Below, piece after piece: positions 7,236 to 14,811 of a DNA stretch of 26,446 nt; position 1 is the first letter of the stretch; every line of letters begins with the position of its first letter. A program made the position numbers and the translations under genes. Source of the DNA: DATJPR01 sp035506295 (GTDB lineage Bacteria; Bacteroidota; Ignavibacteria; UBA10030; UBA6906); contig DATJPR010000296.1 of NCBI GenBank assembly GCA_035506295.1, forward strand, positions 1-26,446, written 5' to 3'. A model generated the notes under the pieces. It ran no database searches. It was not told the DNA's origin and saw only the letters and a program-made list of their open reading frames with translations.

Positions 7236-8045
7236 ATGAAGGACGTCGAACAAGCGATCTCCAATGCCGTCGCCTTCATCACCCGCACGGTGGGCAGCCG
7301 TCAACGAATCGGTCTGATCCTTGGCTCCGGCCTCGGCGATTTTGCTGATTCCTACCCTGCCATCGCGACCATTCCTGCTTCGGCAATCCCCTCGTATCCC
7401 ACTGGCACGGTCTCAGGTCACAAAGGACAGCTGGCGTTCCTGCGGACCGGCACGTCTCACGGCGTCGTCGCGTTCCAGGGGAGGATTCACTTCTACGAAT
7501 CCAACGACATCAATGCAGTGCTGTTTCCCGTCCGCGTCGCACGCGCACTCGGGGTCGAGACATTGATCATCACGAATGCTGCTGGCGGTATTCGCAGGAG
7601 CTTCCATGCCGGAGACTTGATGGTGATCCGCGATCAGATAAACCTGACGCTCGCATCGCCTGTCCCAGGCGATATCGCTCAAGGATCATGGCATGGGTCG
7701 TTGTATGATCCCCTTCTCGTCGACCTTGCCCTGAAGACCGCGCAGGAACTCTCTCTTCCGGTGCAGTGTGGTGTATACGCCGGGGTCAAGGGACCCTCGT
7801 ATGAGACTGCCGCTGAGGTGGAAATGCTGCATCGCCTTGGTGGCGACGCGGTGGGGATGTCAACGGTCCTGGAGGTGCAATGCGCAGCGGCGCTCGGGAT
7901 GAACATCCTCGGGATCTCCTGCATTACGAACCGTGCGACGGGGATCGGCTCGGAGCCCCTCGATCACGCCGAAGTCACCGAGGTTGCCGCACGAGTGAGA
8001 GAGCGGTTTGCCTTGCTCCTCGGGCATATATTGGAAAAGCTCTAG
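7236..8045 (+). CDS. punA: Purine nucleoside phosphorylase (trimeric, class I)
   Basis: Cleaves guanosine/inosine-type nucleosides with phosphate to base plus ribose 1-phosphate. The 269 residues contain the phosphate-binding GSGLGDF, SGHKG, GRIHFYE and TNAAGGI blocks, then GPSYET with the purine-binding Glu, GMSTVLE and CITNRATG with the purine-binding Asn. These are the markers of the low-molecular-mass trimeric family (human PNP, Bacillus PunA) rather than hexameric DeoD. Leu replaces the usual Pro in the MSTVPE block, probably without consequence. A paralogue, MTA phosphorylase, is unlikely because of the Glu/Asn pair. It is second in the tdk unit, 9 bp after the tdk stop. The stretch from 8046 to 8204, up to the converging DUF420 gene, shows no convincing intrinsic terminator. 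Confidence 0.96.
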   Translation: MKDVEQAISNAVAFITRTVGSRQRIGLILGSGLGDFADSYPAIATIPASAIPSYPTGTVSGHKGQLAFLRTGTSHGVVAFQGRIHFYESNDINAVLFPVRVARALGVETLIITNAAGGIRRSFHAGDLMVIRDQINLTLASPVPGDIAQGSWHGSLYDPLLVDLALKTAQELSLPVQCGVYAGVKGPSYETAAEVEMLHRLGGDAVGMSTVLEVQCAAALGMNILGISCITNRATGIGSEPLDHAEVTEVAARVRERFALLLGHILEKL

Positions 8046-8204
8046 CCGGGGATTACATCTGCTTGTTCTCGTCGAACGATTGTGGATGATGATTCATTCG
8101 ACCATCCGTGTCGGGACCTTGCCCACTAAACACATGGCGGGCAACCATGCAACCTCCCTACAGTGCTTAACATCTGAAGACAGACGCAACTCTCTGTCAG
8201 GAGA

Positions 8205-8690
8205 CTACGGCTGGTAGATCGGGCTGTACACTCTGTACAAGAGGACATAGATAACGACGCCCGTGAAGGAGACGTACAACCAGATCGGCAGGGTCCAACG
8301 GGCGAGCTTCTTGTGCCGGTTGAATTTCTTCGTCCATCCGCGGCGCAAAGTGATGACCGCGAGGATCGGCACTGCTGCAGCGAGGAGGGTATGTGTTGCG
8401 AGAATGGAGAAGTAGACAGGTCGGATGAATCCTGTGCCGGTGAAGCGAACCGTCCCGACATGCGCGTGATAGACGAGGTAGGAGGCGAGAAAGAGAAGCG
8501 AGACGGAAAACGCGGAGATCATCAGCGCGCGATGCGCTGCGACTTTCCTCCGCCTGATGCAGTAGAAGCCCGTCAAAAGCAACACCGCGCTGCAGGAATT
8601 CAACAGCGCATTGACAAGAGGAAGATCGTTGTAGTCCAAGGGAGCCTCAAGCCTCCGTGCCGCCTCAGGCGGGCAGGAGGAGCCGATCAA
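8205..8690 (-). CDS. DUF420 membrane protein (YozB/CtaM-like)
   Basis: Four-helix integral membrane protein of the DUF420 family. S. aureus CtaM and B. subtilis YozB belong to this family, and CtaM is needed for a working heme-A-type terminal oxidase. Hydrophobic segments lie at about 25-45, 52-76, 92-115 and 130-153. Conserved-looking His residues sit at the membrane edges in AHRALM, YHAHVGT, THTLLAA and RHKKLARW. It is the last gene of the oxidase/heme A locus, which strongly supports a role in oxidase maturation. The ATG at 8690 would overlap the ctaB stop (8665) by 26 nt. A TTG at 8639, immediately before the first recognisable segment (LDYNDLP), avoids the overlap and gives 144 residues; either may be right. 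Confidence 0.88.
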   Translation of the reverse strand: MIGSSCPPEAARRLEAPLDYNDLPLVNALLNSCSAVLLLTGFYCIRRRKVAAHRALMISAFSVSLLFLASYLVYHAHVGTVRFTGTGFIRPVYFSILATHTLLAAAVPILAVITLRRGWTKKFNRHKKLARWTLPIWLYVSFTGVVIYVLLYRVYSPIYQP

Positions 8691-9573
8691 TGACCATCAG
8701 ACCCATGAGGGTTGGGAGATAAATCAGTGAAGCCGCGAACATGAGACGCGCAGACCGGTTCGATCGTTCGAGAAGGTGCACCCAGCCCGAGATGAGAAAC
8801 AACCCCGTTGTGACCACCGCTCCTGCCATATAAATCACGCCGAAGAACCCTGACACGCATGGAACGCCGATGACCAGCATGAGCATGCCCATGAAGGCGA
8901 GGCTCTCTCTGGCGGTCTTTCCTCCGTCAGCATCGAACCGCGGGAGAAGGTGATACCCCGCCTGGGCATAATCGTGCCGATAGATCCATGCAAGGGAAAG
9001 GAAATGCGGCACCTGCCAGGTGAAGAGCACGGCGAAGAGAAAAAGTGCCGTGAGGTTCAGCGGCTTTCCTGCTGCAGTCCAACCCATTAACGGCGGAAGC
9101 GCCCCGGGGACAGCGCCGACGATCGTTGCCCAGGGTGTAACACGTTTCATTGGTGTATACATGAAGAGATAGATGCCGAGCGTGACCGCGCCAAGGACGG
9201 TCGTGAGCACCCCTGCAACTATCGCCAGAACAGTGAGGCCGATGCACGCCGAGGCGACGCCGAACACAAGCGCGTCCTGTGGTGCAAGGCGCCCGGAAGG
9301 CAACGGGCGATGCCCCGTGCGTTTCATCATTGCATCCCATCGCCGCTCCATGAGCTGGTTCAACGTGCCGGCCGACCCGCCAACGAGCGCCACGCCGAAT
9401 AGGCAGGCGGCAAGATGGAGCGGGGACACGGCGCCGTCCGACCCCAGAATGTATCCGGCCAGGGCGGTGATGACGGAGAGAAACGTCAGCTCTGGTTTGG
9501 TGAGGCTGACGTAGTCCATGAACCGCGACCGGTCCAGGGCAATATCAGAGTGGATTTCCGTCGACGATTTCAT
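8665..9573 (-). CDS. ctaB: Protoheme IX farnesyltransferase (heme O synthase)
   Basis: UbiA-family membrane enzyme that adds farnesyl to heme B to make heme O, the precursor of heme A. The first prenyl-diphosphate motif is at residues 72-94 as N72-x3-E76-x3-D80-AMMKRTGHRPLPSG. Glu replaces the first Asp of the textbook motif, a variation I believe is common in Bacteroidota. Further marks are YTPMKRVTPW, GAVPGALPPLMGW and the histidine-rich WQVPHFLSLAWIYRHDY loop. Eight to nine hydrophobic helices are visible and length (302 aa) is typical. The ATG overlaps the ctaA stop in an ATGA junction (9570-9573), indicating translational coupling. Together with ctaA it shows that the adjacent oxidase uses heme A. 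Confidence 0.96.
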   Translation of the reverse strand: MKSSTEIHSDIALDRSRFMDYVSLTKPELTFLSVITALAGYILGSDGAVSPLHLAACLFGVALVGGSAGTLNQLMERRWDAMMKRTGHRPLPSGRLAPQDALVFGVASACIGLTVLAIVAGVLTTVLGAVTLGIYLFMYTPMKRVTPWATIVGAVPGALPPLMGWTAAGKPLNLTALFLFAVLFTWQVPHFLSLAWIYRHDYAQAGYHLLPRFDADGGKTARESLAFMGMLMLVIGVPCVSGFFGVIYMAGAVVTTGLFLISGWVHLLERSNRSARLMFAASLIYLPTLMGLMVIDRLLLPA

Positions 9574-10592
9574 GTGTGTGAAGGCTGAGCCTGCGCGACA
9601 TATTCCGCAGCAGTTGATTGCACGGTGAAAAGATGAAAGACCCGTACGGCGACAAAAGTCGATGTGGCCAGAAGAAGCGCCCCCATGGCCGTATGGATGG
9701 TCGCGATTTCCACTCCTTTGCCCGTCCAGACAATGAGCGCGCCAAAGAGGAATTGCATCACGATCAGGACGCCGAGAAGAATCGCCGGCTCACGCAATCT
9801 CCTCTCAGTCTTGTACGTGGAAAGGACATGCCAGACCAGGATGAGAACCATCACCGTGGCGAGAACGGCGCCGCATCTGTGTGCAAAGTGAATCCATATC
9901 TGACCTTCACTGACCGTCGCAAGTCCGTGGTCGAGCCTGAGGGCGTTGGCCTGGTCGAGCTCCTGACTGTTGACTGGTGGCAGAACGCGGCCATACGAGA
10001 GCGGAAAGTCTGTGATCGCCAAACCGGCGTCGCTGTGTCGCATCCAGGCGCCGAGGAGGAGCTGGAGGAAGATTGTCGCAACGGCGAGGGTGGACAAGAC
10101 TTTCGTTTTCGTCGATCCTTCAGTTCTTGCTGGTTCGTCGGCGCGCCAACCTCGGGAGGTCACGAGTGCGATGATGACGGTAATCGTGAAGAACGACTGC
10201 GCGAGCGCCGCGTGCAGGACGGAAATCGGTGTCGGGAGAAGGAGAAGGACCGTCAGCCCGCCTAGTACTCCCTGGACGATCACGGCGAGAAGCGCCACCC
10301 CTCCGAGGACCCTGACCCACGAACGCTTCTCGATTCTCCAGAGGAGGACCGCCAGAACCACCGTCATTATGCCGACAACGGTCGCCACCATCCGGTGACC
10401 GTGTTCATAGAAGATCCCCCCCACCATCGGCGGCATGACCTGACCGTAGGACAACGGCCAGTCGGGAACGGCCAGACCTGACCCTGTGCTGGTAACGAGG
10501 CCTCCCGCGATCACCAGGAGGAATGTACACACGGCGAGAACGCGGGCATAAAGGTGGAGTCTTCGCTCCGATGAGGTGAGTTCTTGTGTCAT
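9570..10592 (-). CDS. ctaA: Heme A synthase
   Basis: Oxidises the C8 methyl of heme O to the formyl group of heme A. The 340 residues form eight membrane helices in two four-helix halves. The family residues are present: Glu63 with His64/His66 in FYEHGHR, His127 (LHAALAQ), His235/His238 (IHFAHRCG) and His300 (IHTAMGALLL). Each half also carries the repeated extracytoplasmic motif: GSGLAVPDWPLSYGQVMPP in the first and DAGLAITDFPLSYGRVLPP in the second. The first half lacks the Cys pair in the loop seen in Bacillus CtaA, so it resembles the Cys-less, alphaproteobacterial/Bacteroidota-like types; I judged this only by eye. Follows ctaC by 23 bp and is coupled to ctaB. Confidence 0.95.
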   Translation of the reverse strand: MTQELTSSERRLHLYARVLAVCTFLLVIAGGLVTSTGSGLAVPDWPLSYGQVMPPMVGGIFYEHGHRMVATVVGIMTVVLAVLLWRIEKRSWVRVLGGVALLAVIVQGVLGGLTVLLLLPTPISVLHAALAQSFFTITVIIALVTSRGWRADEPARTEGSTKTKVLSTLAVATIFLQLLLGAWMRHSDAGLAITDFPLSYGRVLPPVNSQELDQANALRLDHGLATVSEGQIWIHFAHRCGAVLATVMVLILVWHVLSTYKTERRLREPAILLGVLIVMQFLFGALIVWTGKGVEIATIHTAMGALLLATSTFVAVRVFHLFTVQSTAAEYVAQAQPSHT

Positions 10593-10615
10593 AGTCGGTA
10601 TCAGATGGATGCTCG

Positions 10616-11554
10616 TTAAGGTGAAGAGGAGGCCTCAAGTCGATCCTCGAGCCAGCGTCGATACGAACTGTCCGGCTCGACGGTCAGCAATCCTCTCATG
10701 CGGTAATGTCCAAGCCCACAGAGCTGCGCGCACGCGATCTCCGTCGGGGTACTCGGAGCGGCATCGACGCTCCCGATTCCTGCCTGCGCGAGGGCGATCC
10801 TGCTATCCAGCGTCAGCGGCGTCCCTGCTCCGAGGACGACTCTTCCTTCCTTGTCCATGACGTCCGTAAGCGGACTGAGGAGAGAAAGATCGCGGACGCT
10901 GTCCGCCGGGTCAATCGGATAGCGGGCCACCATCTCCTTCTGGAGCTCCACGGAAGTGCGTTGCGGAGTGAACCAGATGGGAATCCTCTGACCGGGAATG
11001 GCATCCTGCTTGATCCGGTACAACGGAAGCGAAAAGCTGTGAATGACATCCTTCGACGTGAGATAGATAATCACCGGGATTCCCACGGGGAGATGCATGT
11101 CGTTGACGCTGACAACGTCGTCCATCGCGTGTGGGTCCGATCGGTCAAGCCCGACGGGATTTTCCGCTGACACGAGAGAGGGATCTGTCCGTCCGAAAAT
11201 CCCATCGAGTCCCGGGTAGTGGATATTCCAGACGTATTGTTCTGCCACGACATGAACGACCGTCGCATGGTGCTCATCCGGGAACGCAGCAACCCGGGAT
11301 ATCCAGAATGGAAGCGCGAAGGCACCGAGAATCGTGACCTCGGCAAGGGCAATGAGAATCTCGCTGGTAAGCGCCAACCGACCTGCCCGATGCGGCTTGA
11401 TCGCCTTCGCCTTGCCCGATGCACCGCGGATGATCGTCGAGACAAAATACCACAACCATCCGACAAAAACCGTGGCCATGAGAACATGGACGATGAGCAT
11501 CATGCCGTCGATCTGGCTTCCCTGCAGAGCCCCGTCAGGCGGAAGTCCAGGCAT
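10616..11554 (-). CDS. ctaC: Cytochrome c oxidase subunit II (CuA) with extra internal segment
   Basis: Receives electrons from cytochrome c at the dinuclear CuA site and passes them to subunit I. Two transmembrane helices (about 18-41 and 62-86) precede the periplasmic cupredoxin domain. The CuA ligands are all present: His172 (VIHSFSLP), then Cys275, Cys279, His283 and Met286 in CAQLCGLGHYRM. Position 277 is Gln where most have Glu; it binds by its backbone carbonyl, so the site should still form. Between the WFTPQRT strand (194-200) and the Cys motif lies about 65 extra residues (roughly 206-270) not found in standard subunit II. No cleavable lipobox signal and no fused cytochrome c domain are seen. 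At 312 aa it is longer than usual because of the insert. Stop of the small CPVCFG gene lies 6 bp upstream. Confidence 0.95.
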   Translation of the reverse strand: MPGLPPDGALQGSQIDGMMLIVHVLMATVFVGWLWYFVSTIIRGASGKAKAIKPHRAGRLALTSEILIALAEVTILGAFALPFWISRVAAFPDEHHATVVHVVAEQYVWNIHYPGLDGIFGRTDPSLVSAENPVGLDRSDPHAMDDVVSVNDMHLPVGIPVIIYLTSKDVIHSFSLPLYRIKQDAIPGQRIPIWFTPQRTSVELQKEMVARYPIDPADSVRDLSLLSPLTDVMDKEGRVVLGAGTPLTLDSRIALAQAGIGSVDAAPSTPTEIACAQLCGLGHYRMRGLLTVEPDSSYRRWLEDRLEASSSP

Positions 11555-11560
11555 CGGCTC

Positions 11561-11833
11561 TCACCTTCCTTGAGAAGACAGAGGGGAACTGCCGTCAATC
11601 TTCCTTTGCTTGTTGCGGAAGGCGAGGCGGGCGGCGAATCCCCCGATCCCGGCTGCAACGATGCCCGTGCAGCCCATGAGCACGCCGATCGCAGGGACGA
11701 TGGCTTCGCTCACCGCCGAATCCTTCGCTCCGAAACAAACCGGGCATGCCATGGAAGAACTGGTGAGCGCAACGATTGCCGCGCCGATCAGGAGGAGTTT
11801 CCGAATGTTCCTGGGGAGATCCGATCTTCGCAT
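11561..11833 (-). CDS. Small CPVCFG membrane protein of the oxidase locus
   Basis: Unnamed 90-residue protein. It has an N-terminal hydrophobic signal (about 12-28) ending in SSMA, directly followed by CPVCFGAKDS (Cys30 and Cys33). A second hydrophobic helix (about 44-70) contains one more Cys (55), and the tail is short and basic. The layout predicts a small protein whose CxxC sits on the periplasmic side of the membrane, right at the mature N-terminus if the signal is cleaved. I recall similar short CPVCFG proteins beside cytochrome c oxidase genes in other phyla, but I know of no function. Position between ctaE and ctaC, 6 bp before ctaC, argues for a role in copper or thiol handling for CuA, or as a small accessory subunit. 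That is inference. Confidence 0.82.
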   Translation of the reverse strand: MRRSDLPRNIRKLLLIGAAIVALTSSSMACPVCFGAKDSAVSEAIVPAIGVLMGCTGIVAAGIGGFAARLAFRNKQRKIDGSSPLSSQGR

Positions 11834-11917
11834 TGGGATGTTTTTTCAGCTTCCCGTTTCTAACACTCCAGGTTCAGAAGAAATTCCATTTTTGCCTGTT
11901 TCTGGAGGAAATTGCGT

Positions 11918-12508
11918 TCAGGACAGATAGAAAAGGCCGAGAATGAGCACCCACACGAGGTCTACAAACGTCCAGTAAGCGAGGAGTAGCCTTCCGCGGC
12001 GCTTTGTGGAGCCAGGCGGACGACCTGCCCTTCCAGACACCTTTGCCACAGCCAAAAACAGGGCCCAGAGGCCGCCGCTGGCTACGTGGAGTGCATGAAG
12101 ACCCGTGAAGGCATAGAAAAGGCCTGCGGCCGTGCTGGTCGAAGGGAGGAGGCCACTCTGCCAGAGCATCGTGACGTCACGGCATTTCACGACAAGGAAC
12201 GCCGCCGCCAGAAGGGCTGCGCCTGAGAGCAGCCACGCATTCATTGAGTGCGCGGACGAGCCCTTGATCGCGAGCGATATCGAGGCGCTCGCTGCAAGGA
12301 GCAGCAGTGTCGCGGCGATGACTTCCGCTGTCTGCGAGCCGAGATGGATGGCCCATGCTGGAGCACTGATTCGGAGCAATGTATATGAAGCGACGAGGGC
12401 GCCAAAGAACATCAACTCGGACGCAAGAAAGAGCGCGATCCCGACAGCACCGTTCGTCACGCCGGTGTCGGAGCGGGGATCCTCGACAAAAGGAATGGAC
12501 GAATTCAT
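11918..12508 (-). CDS. ctaE: Cytochrome c oxidase subunit III
   Basis: Integral membrane subunit that stabilises subunit I and the oxygen/proton pathways. The 196 residues contain five hydrophobic helices, i.e. the short bacterial five-helix version lacking helices I-II of the mitochondrial protein. Family marks are the helix with GIALFLASELMFFGAL (buried Glu), YAFTGLHALHV and the C-terminal YWTFVDLVWVLI. The ATG overlaps the ctaD stop in an ATGA junction (12505-12508), so translation of the two large subunits is coupled. An 84-bp gap follows before the small CPVCFG gene. It holds the sequence motif shared with the region upstream of the cupredoxin gene (see findings). Confidence 0.94.
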   Translation of the reverse strand: MNSSIPFVEDPRSDTGVTNGAVGIALFLASELMFFGALVASYTLLRISAPAWAIHLGSQTAEVIAATLLLLAASASISLAIKGSSAHSMNAWLLSGAALLAAAFLVVKCRDVTMLWQSGLLPSTSTAAGLFYAFTGLHALHVASGGLWALFLAVAKVSGRAGRPPGSTKRRGRLLLAYWTFVDLVWVLILGLFYLS

Positions 12509-14082
12509 GCGCGTTTTCTTCGTAGTGAACTCATGACGAGATTGACGATGAAGATGAGTTGAGCGAGTCCGAGCGCCCAGGCGGAATATGAGATGAATAC
12601 ATTCAAGTGAACCACCGATTGTGCGTGCGCATATTGCGCCCCGCCGTCATACAGCCTTCGCGAAACTCCTGCAAGGCCCATGACGAACATGGGAAGGAAA
12701 ATACAGTTCATCAACGGGAAGGTCAACCAGAAATGGATCTTCCCCAGCGCTGCGTTCAACGTCTTCCCGGTGATCTTCGGGAACCAGAAATAAATGCCTG
12801 CGAAGAATGCGAAGATCGTACCGGGTGCGACGATGTAGTGGAAGTGACCGATCACATAATACGTATCGTGCAGATGGATATCCGTCGGCGCGAGACCGAG
12901 CGGCAAGCCCGTCAGTCCGCCGATGCCAAACATCGGAAGGAATGCGAGCGCGAACAGCACCGGCGTGTTGAACGTGAAGCTCCCACCTCGCAGGGTCAGG
13001 AGGAGTGAGGTGATGATCACGACGGAGGGGATCGACACAATCATGGTCGTCGCCTGGAAAAATCCGCTCATGACCGTCCCCATGCCGGTCAGGAACATGT
13101 GGTGCGCCCAGACCATCATCGAGAGGACCCCGAGGGCGATCGTCGCGAGAACCGTCGTCCGATAGCTGTGGAGAGGGCGGCCAAGCGATGTTGTGAGCAC
13201 TTCCGCGACAATCCCCATGGCGGGAAGGATAAGCACATAGACTTCGGGGTGGGCCAGAAACCAGAAAAGGTGCTGCCAGAGTATCGGCGTCCCTCCCCCA
13301 CTCCGCGTGATGGCCTGGCCGGAGACGATCAAGCCGGACGGCATGAAGAAACTCGTGCTGAGAAGCCGGTCCATCAGTTGCAGAATGCAGGCGGTCTGCA
13401 GGGGAGGAAAGGCGAGGAGCAGAAGAAATGATGAAACGAGCTGCGCCCATACGAAGAAGGGGAGCTGGAAAAAACCCATCCCCTGTTCACGCAGTTGAAC
13501 GACGGTGGTAATGAGATTGATCGATCCGAGGAGGGACGAAATGCCGATCAGGAACAATCCTATGAGCCAGTAGGTTTGTCCATCGGTGGCGAGGACCGCA
13601 AGCGGCGGGTAAGAAGTCCATCCGGAAGCAGGTCCACCGCCGGGCTGCGCGAATCCGGCCAGCATCGCAATGCCGCCCAGGAGAAACGTCCAGAAGCTGA
13701 GCGCATTCACCCGGGGGAACGCCATTTCGTGTGCCCCGACAAATCCGGGTACCAGATAGTTGCCGAAGGCGCCTACACCCAGCGGGACAACGCCCAGAAA
13801 CACCATGATCGTCCCGTGCATGGCTCCCAGTTGGTTGTAGAATTCCGGGAGCATAACACCGTCGGGCATTCGATCCGGCCCGAAAAGCCGTCCAAGCCAC
13901 GGCAGAGCCGCTCCGGGATACGCGAGCTGCCATCGCATGACAAGCATCAGGAGAAGACCCAGGAACAGAAAGAGCAGCGCGCTCAGTCCGTACTGGAGAC
14001 CGATGGTCTTGTGGTCGGTCGAAAACAGATACTTGCGCCACCACGGCAAAGGGGAGAGAACATCGGTCGTGTGTGTAGACAT
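12505..14082 (-). CDS. ctaD: Cytochrome c oxidase subunit I (heme a / a3-CuB)
   Basis: Catalytic subunit that reduces O2 to water and pumps protons. Twelve membrane helices are visible in 525 residues. All metal ligands are present: His89 and His415 (heme a), His413 (heme a3), and His278, His327 and His328 (CuB). Tyr282 in HPEVY is the residue cross-linked to His in heme-copper oxidases, and Glu280 is the D-channel gating glutamate, so this is an A-family enzyme. Two departures stand out. The D-channel entry Asp is Glu119 (GAHEMAFPRVN), with Asn108, Asn126 and Asn189 kept. At the K-channel position of the 'IPTGIKVF' block there is Ile356 (IPSVVIITSL), with the helix Trp replaced by Arg365. 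Start ATG lies 36 bp after the cupredoxin-gene stop. Confidence 0.97.
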   Translation of the reverse strand: MSTHTTDVLSPLPWWRKYLFSTDHKTIGLQYGLSALLFLFLGLLLMLVMRWQLAYPGAALPWLGRLFGPDRMPDGVMLPEFYNQLGAMHGTIMVFLGVVPLGVGAFGNYLVPGFVGAHEMAFPRVNALSFWTFLLGGIAMLAGFAQPGGGPASGWTSYPPLAVLATDGQTYWLIGLFLIGISSLLGSINLITTVVQLREQGMGFFQLPFFVWAQLVSSFLLLLAFPPLQTACILQLMDRLLSTSFFMPSGLIVSGQAITRSGGGTPILWQHLFWFLAHPEVYVLILPAMGIVAEVLTTSLGRPLHSYRTTVLATIALGVLSMMVWAHHMFLTGMGTVMSGFFQATTMIVSIPSVVIITSLLLTLRGGSFTFNTPVLFALAFLPMFGIGGLTGLPLGLAPTDIHLHDTYYVIGHFHYIVAPGTIFAFFAGIYFWFPKITGKTLNAALGKIHFWLTFPLMNCIFLPMFVMGLAGVSRRLYDGGAQYAHAQSVVHLNVFISYSAWALGLAQLIFIVNLVMSSLRRKRA

Positions 14083-14118
14083 CCTGCGGAACCGGTCGTG
14101 GTCGTGAGGGAGAAGGGA

Positions 14119-14811
14119 CTATGGGATTGCGTACTCAACATTCATCGTCGTCGTTCCCCTGGCGGGCACTTTCACCGATATTGTTCGGGTGCCATATCGT
14201 TCATGCCACGCCTCGAGGACGTAATTGCCGGGCGGGAGTCCTTTGAGAACAAAGGAGCCATCCTCACCTGTCACACAAAAATACGGTGAGTCGAAAACGC
14301 CGATGTACGCGGCCATCCACGGGTGCACTTCGCATTTCACCTTGAAGATCTCCGCCTTCGTGAACGTCTTGTCCAGCTTCATCCCCTGCTTGGGCTGGGC
14401 GACGTTAAATGCCGGGTTCACGGTGGAGAGCGTGTGCACGTTGTGCAACGTCGGGTCGTCGTTAATTACCTCGAGACTCTGACCCGTCATCATCGCTAGA
14501 ACATGAGGTTCGTACCTGCATCCCCGTTGGTCGAGGGTAGCATGCGTCGCGGGGGCGGTAAACGTCTTCGACACCAGGCCGGACTTGACGGAGATGATGA
14601 CGTTGCGCAGAGTGCCGTTGGGGTTGACGATCACATCTTCGGCATAAACCGGATCCTTGTGCAGGGTGGCGCATCGCGGGTCCCCGGTCATGAAAATCCT
14701 CGCCTGTTTCGGCGCTGTCCCCTTGAAGAGAACTTTCCCCGCCACATCGCCGCCGCTGGCGAGCACAGGCGTACAAAGGAACGCGATGAGTAACCCTGTC
14801 GTGGTGCGCAT
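14119..14811 (-). CDS. Secreted cupredoxin-like protein with carboxypeptidase-regulatory-like C-terminus
   Basis: Predicted periplasmic protein, first gene of the oxidase locus. From the ATG at 14811 (230 aa) a signal peptide spans about residues 1-18. A beta-rich domain follows (about 20-178) ending with a type-1-copper-like pattern: TLHNVHT (His123/His126), then Cys160-x2-His163-x2-Met166 in CEVHPWM. Two more conserved-looking Cys sites are DPRC (47) and RGC (98). The last 50 residues (GEDGSFVLKGLPPGNYVLEAWHERYGT) are a carboxypeptidase-regulatory/CarboxypepD_reg-like beta-sandwich. I recall such proteins near respiratory genes in Acidobacteria and other phyla, without an assigned role. Electron carrier or copper donor to the oxidase are the likely options. 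The longer start at 14835 would give a less typical signal peptide. Confidence 0.83.
   Translation of the reverse strand: MRTTTGLLIAFLCTPVLASGGDVAGKVLFKGTAPKQARIFMTGDPRCATLHKDPVYAEDVIVNPNGTLRNVIISVKSGLVSKTFTAPATHATLDQRGCRYEPHVLAMMTGQSLEVINDDPTLHNVHTLSTVNPAFNVAQPKQGMKLDKTFTKAEIFKVKCEVHPWMAAYIGVFDSPYFCVTGEDGSFVLKGLPPGNYVLEAWHERYGTRTISVKVPARGTTTMNVEYAIP

Noticed and set aside
8027..8032. TATATT hexamer near the end of punA
   Set aside because: No TTG-type -35 at 16-18 bp upstream, and no gene follows on that strand.
8119..8144. Inverted repeat TTGCCC/GGGCAA between punA and the DUF420 gene, considered as a terminator
   Set aside because: The loop is 14 nt and there is no T-run on either side, so it is unlikely to terminate transcription efficiently.
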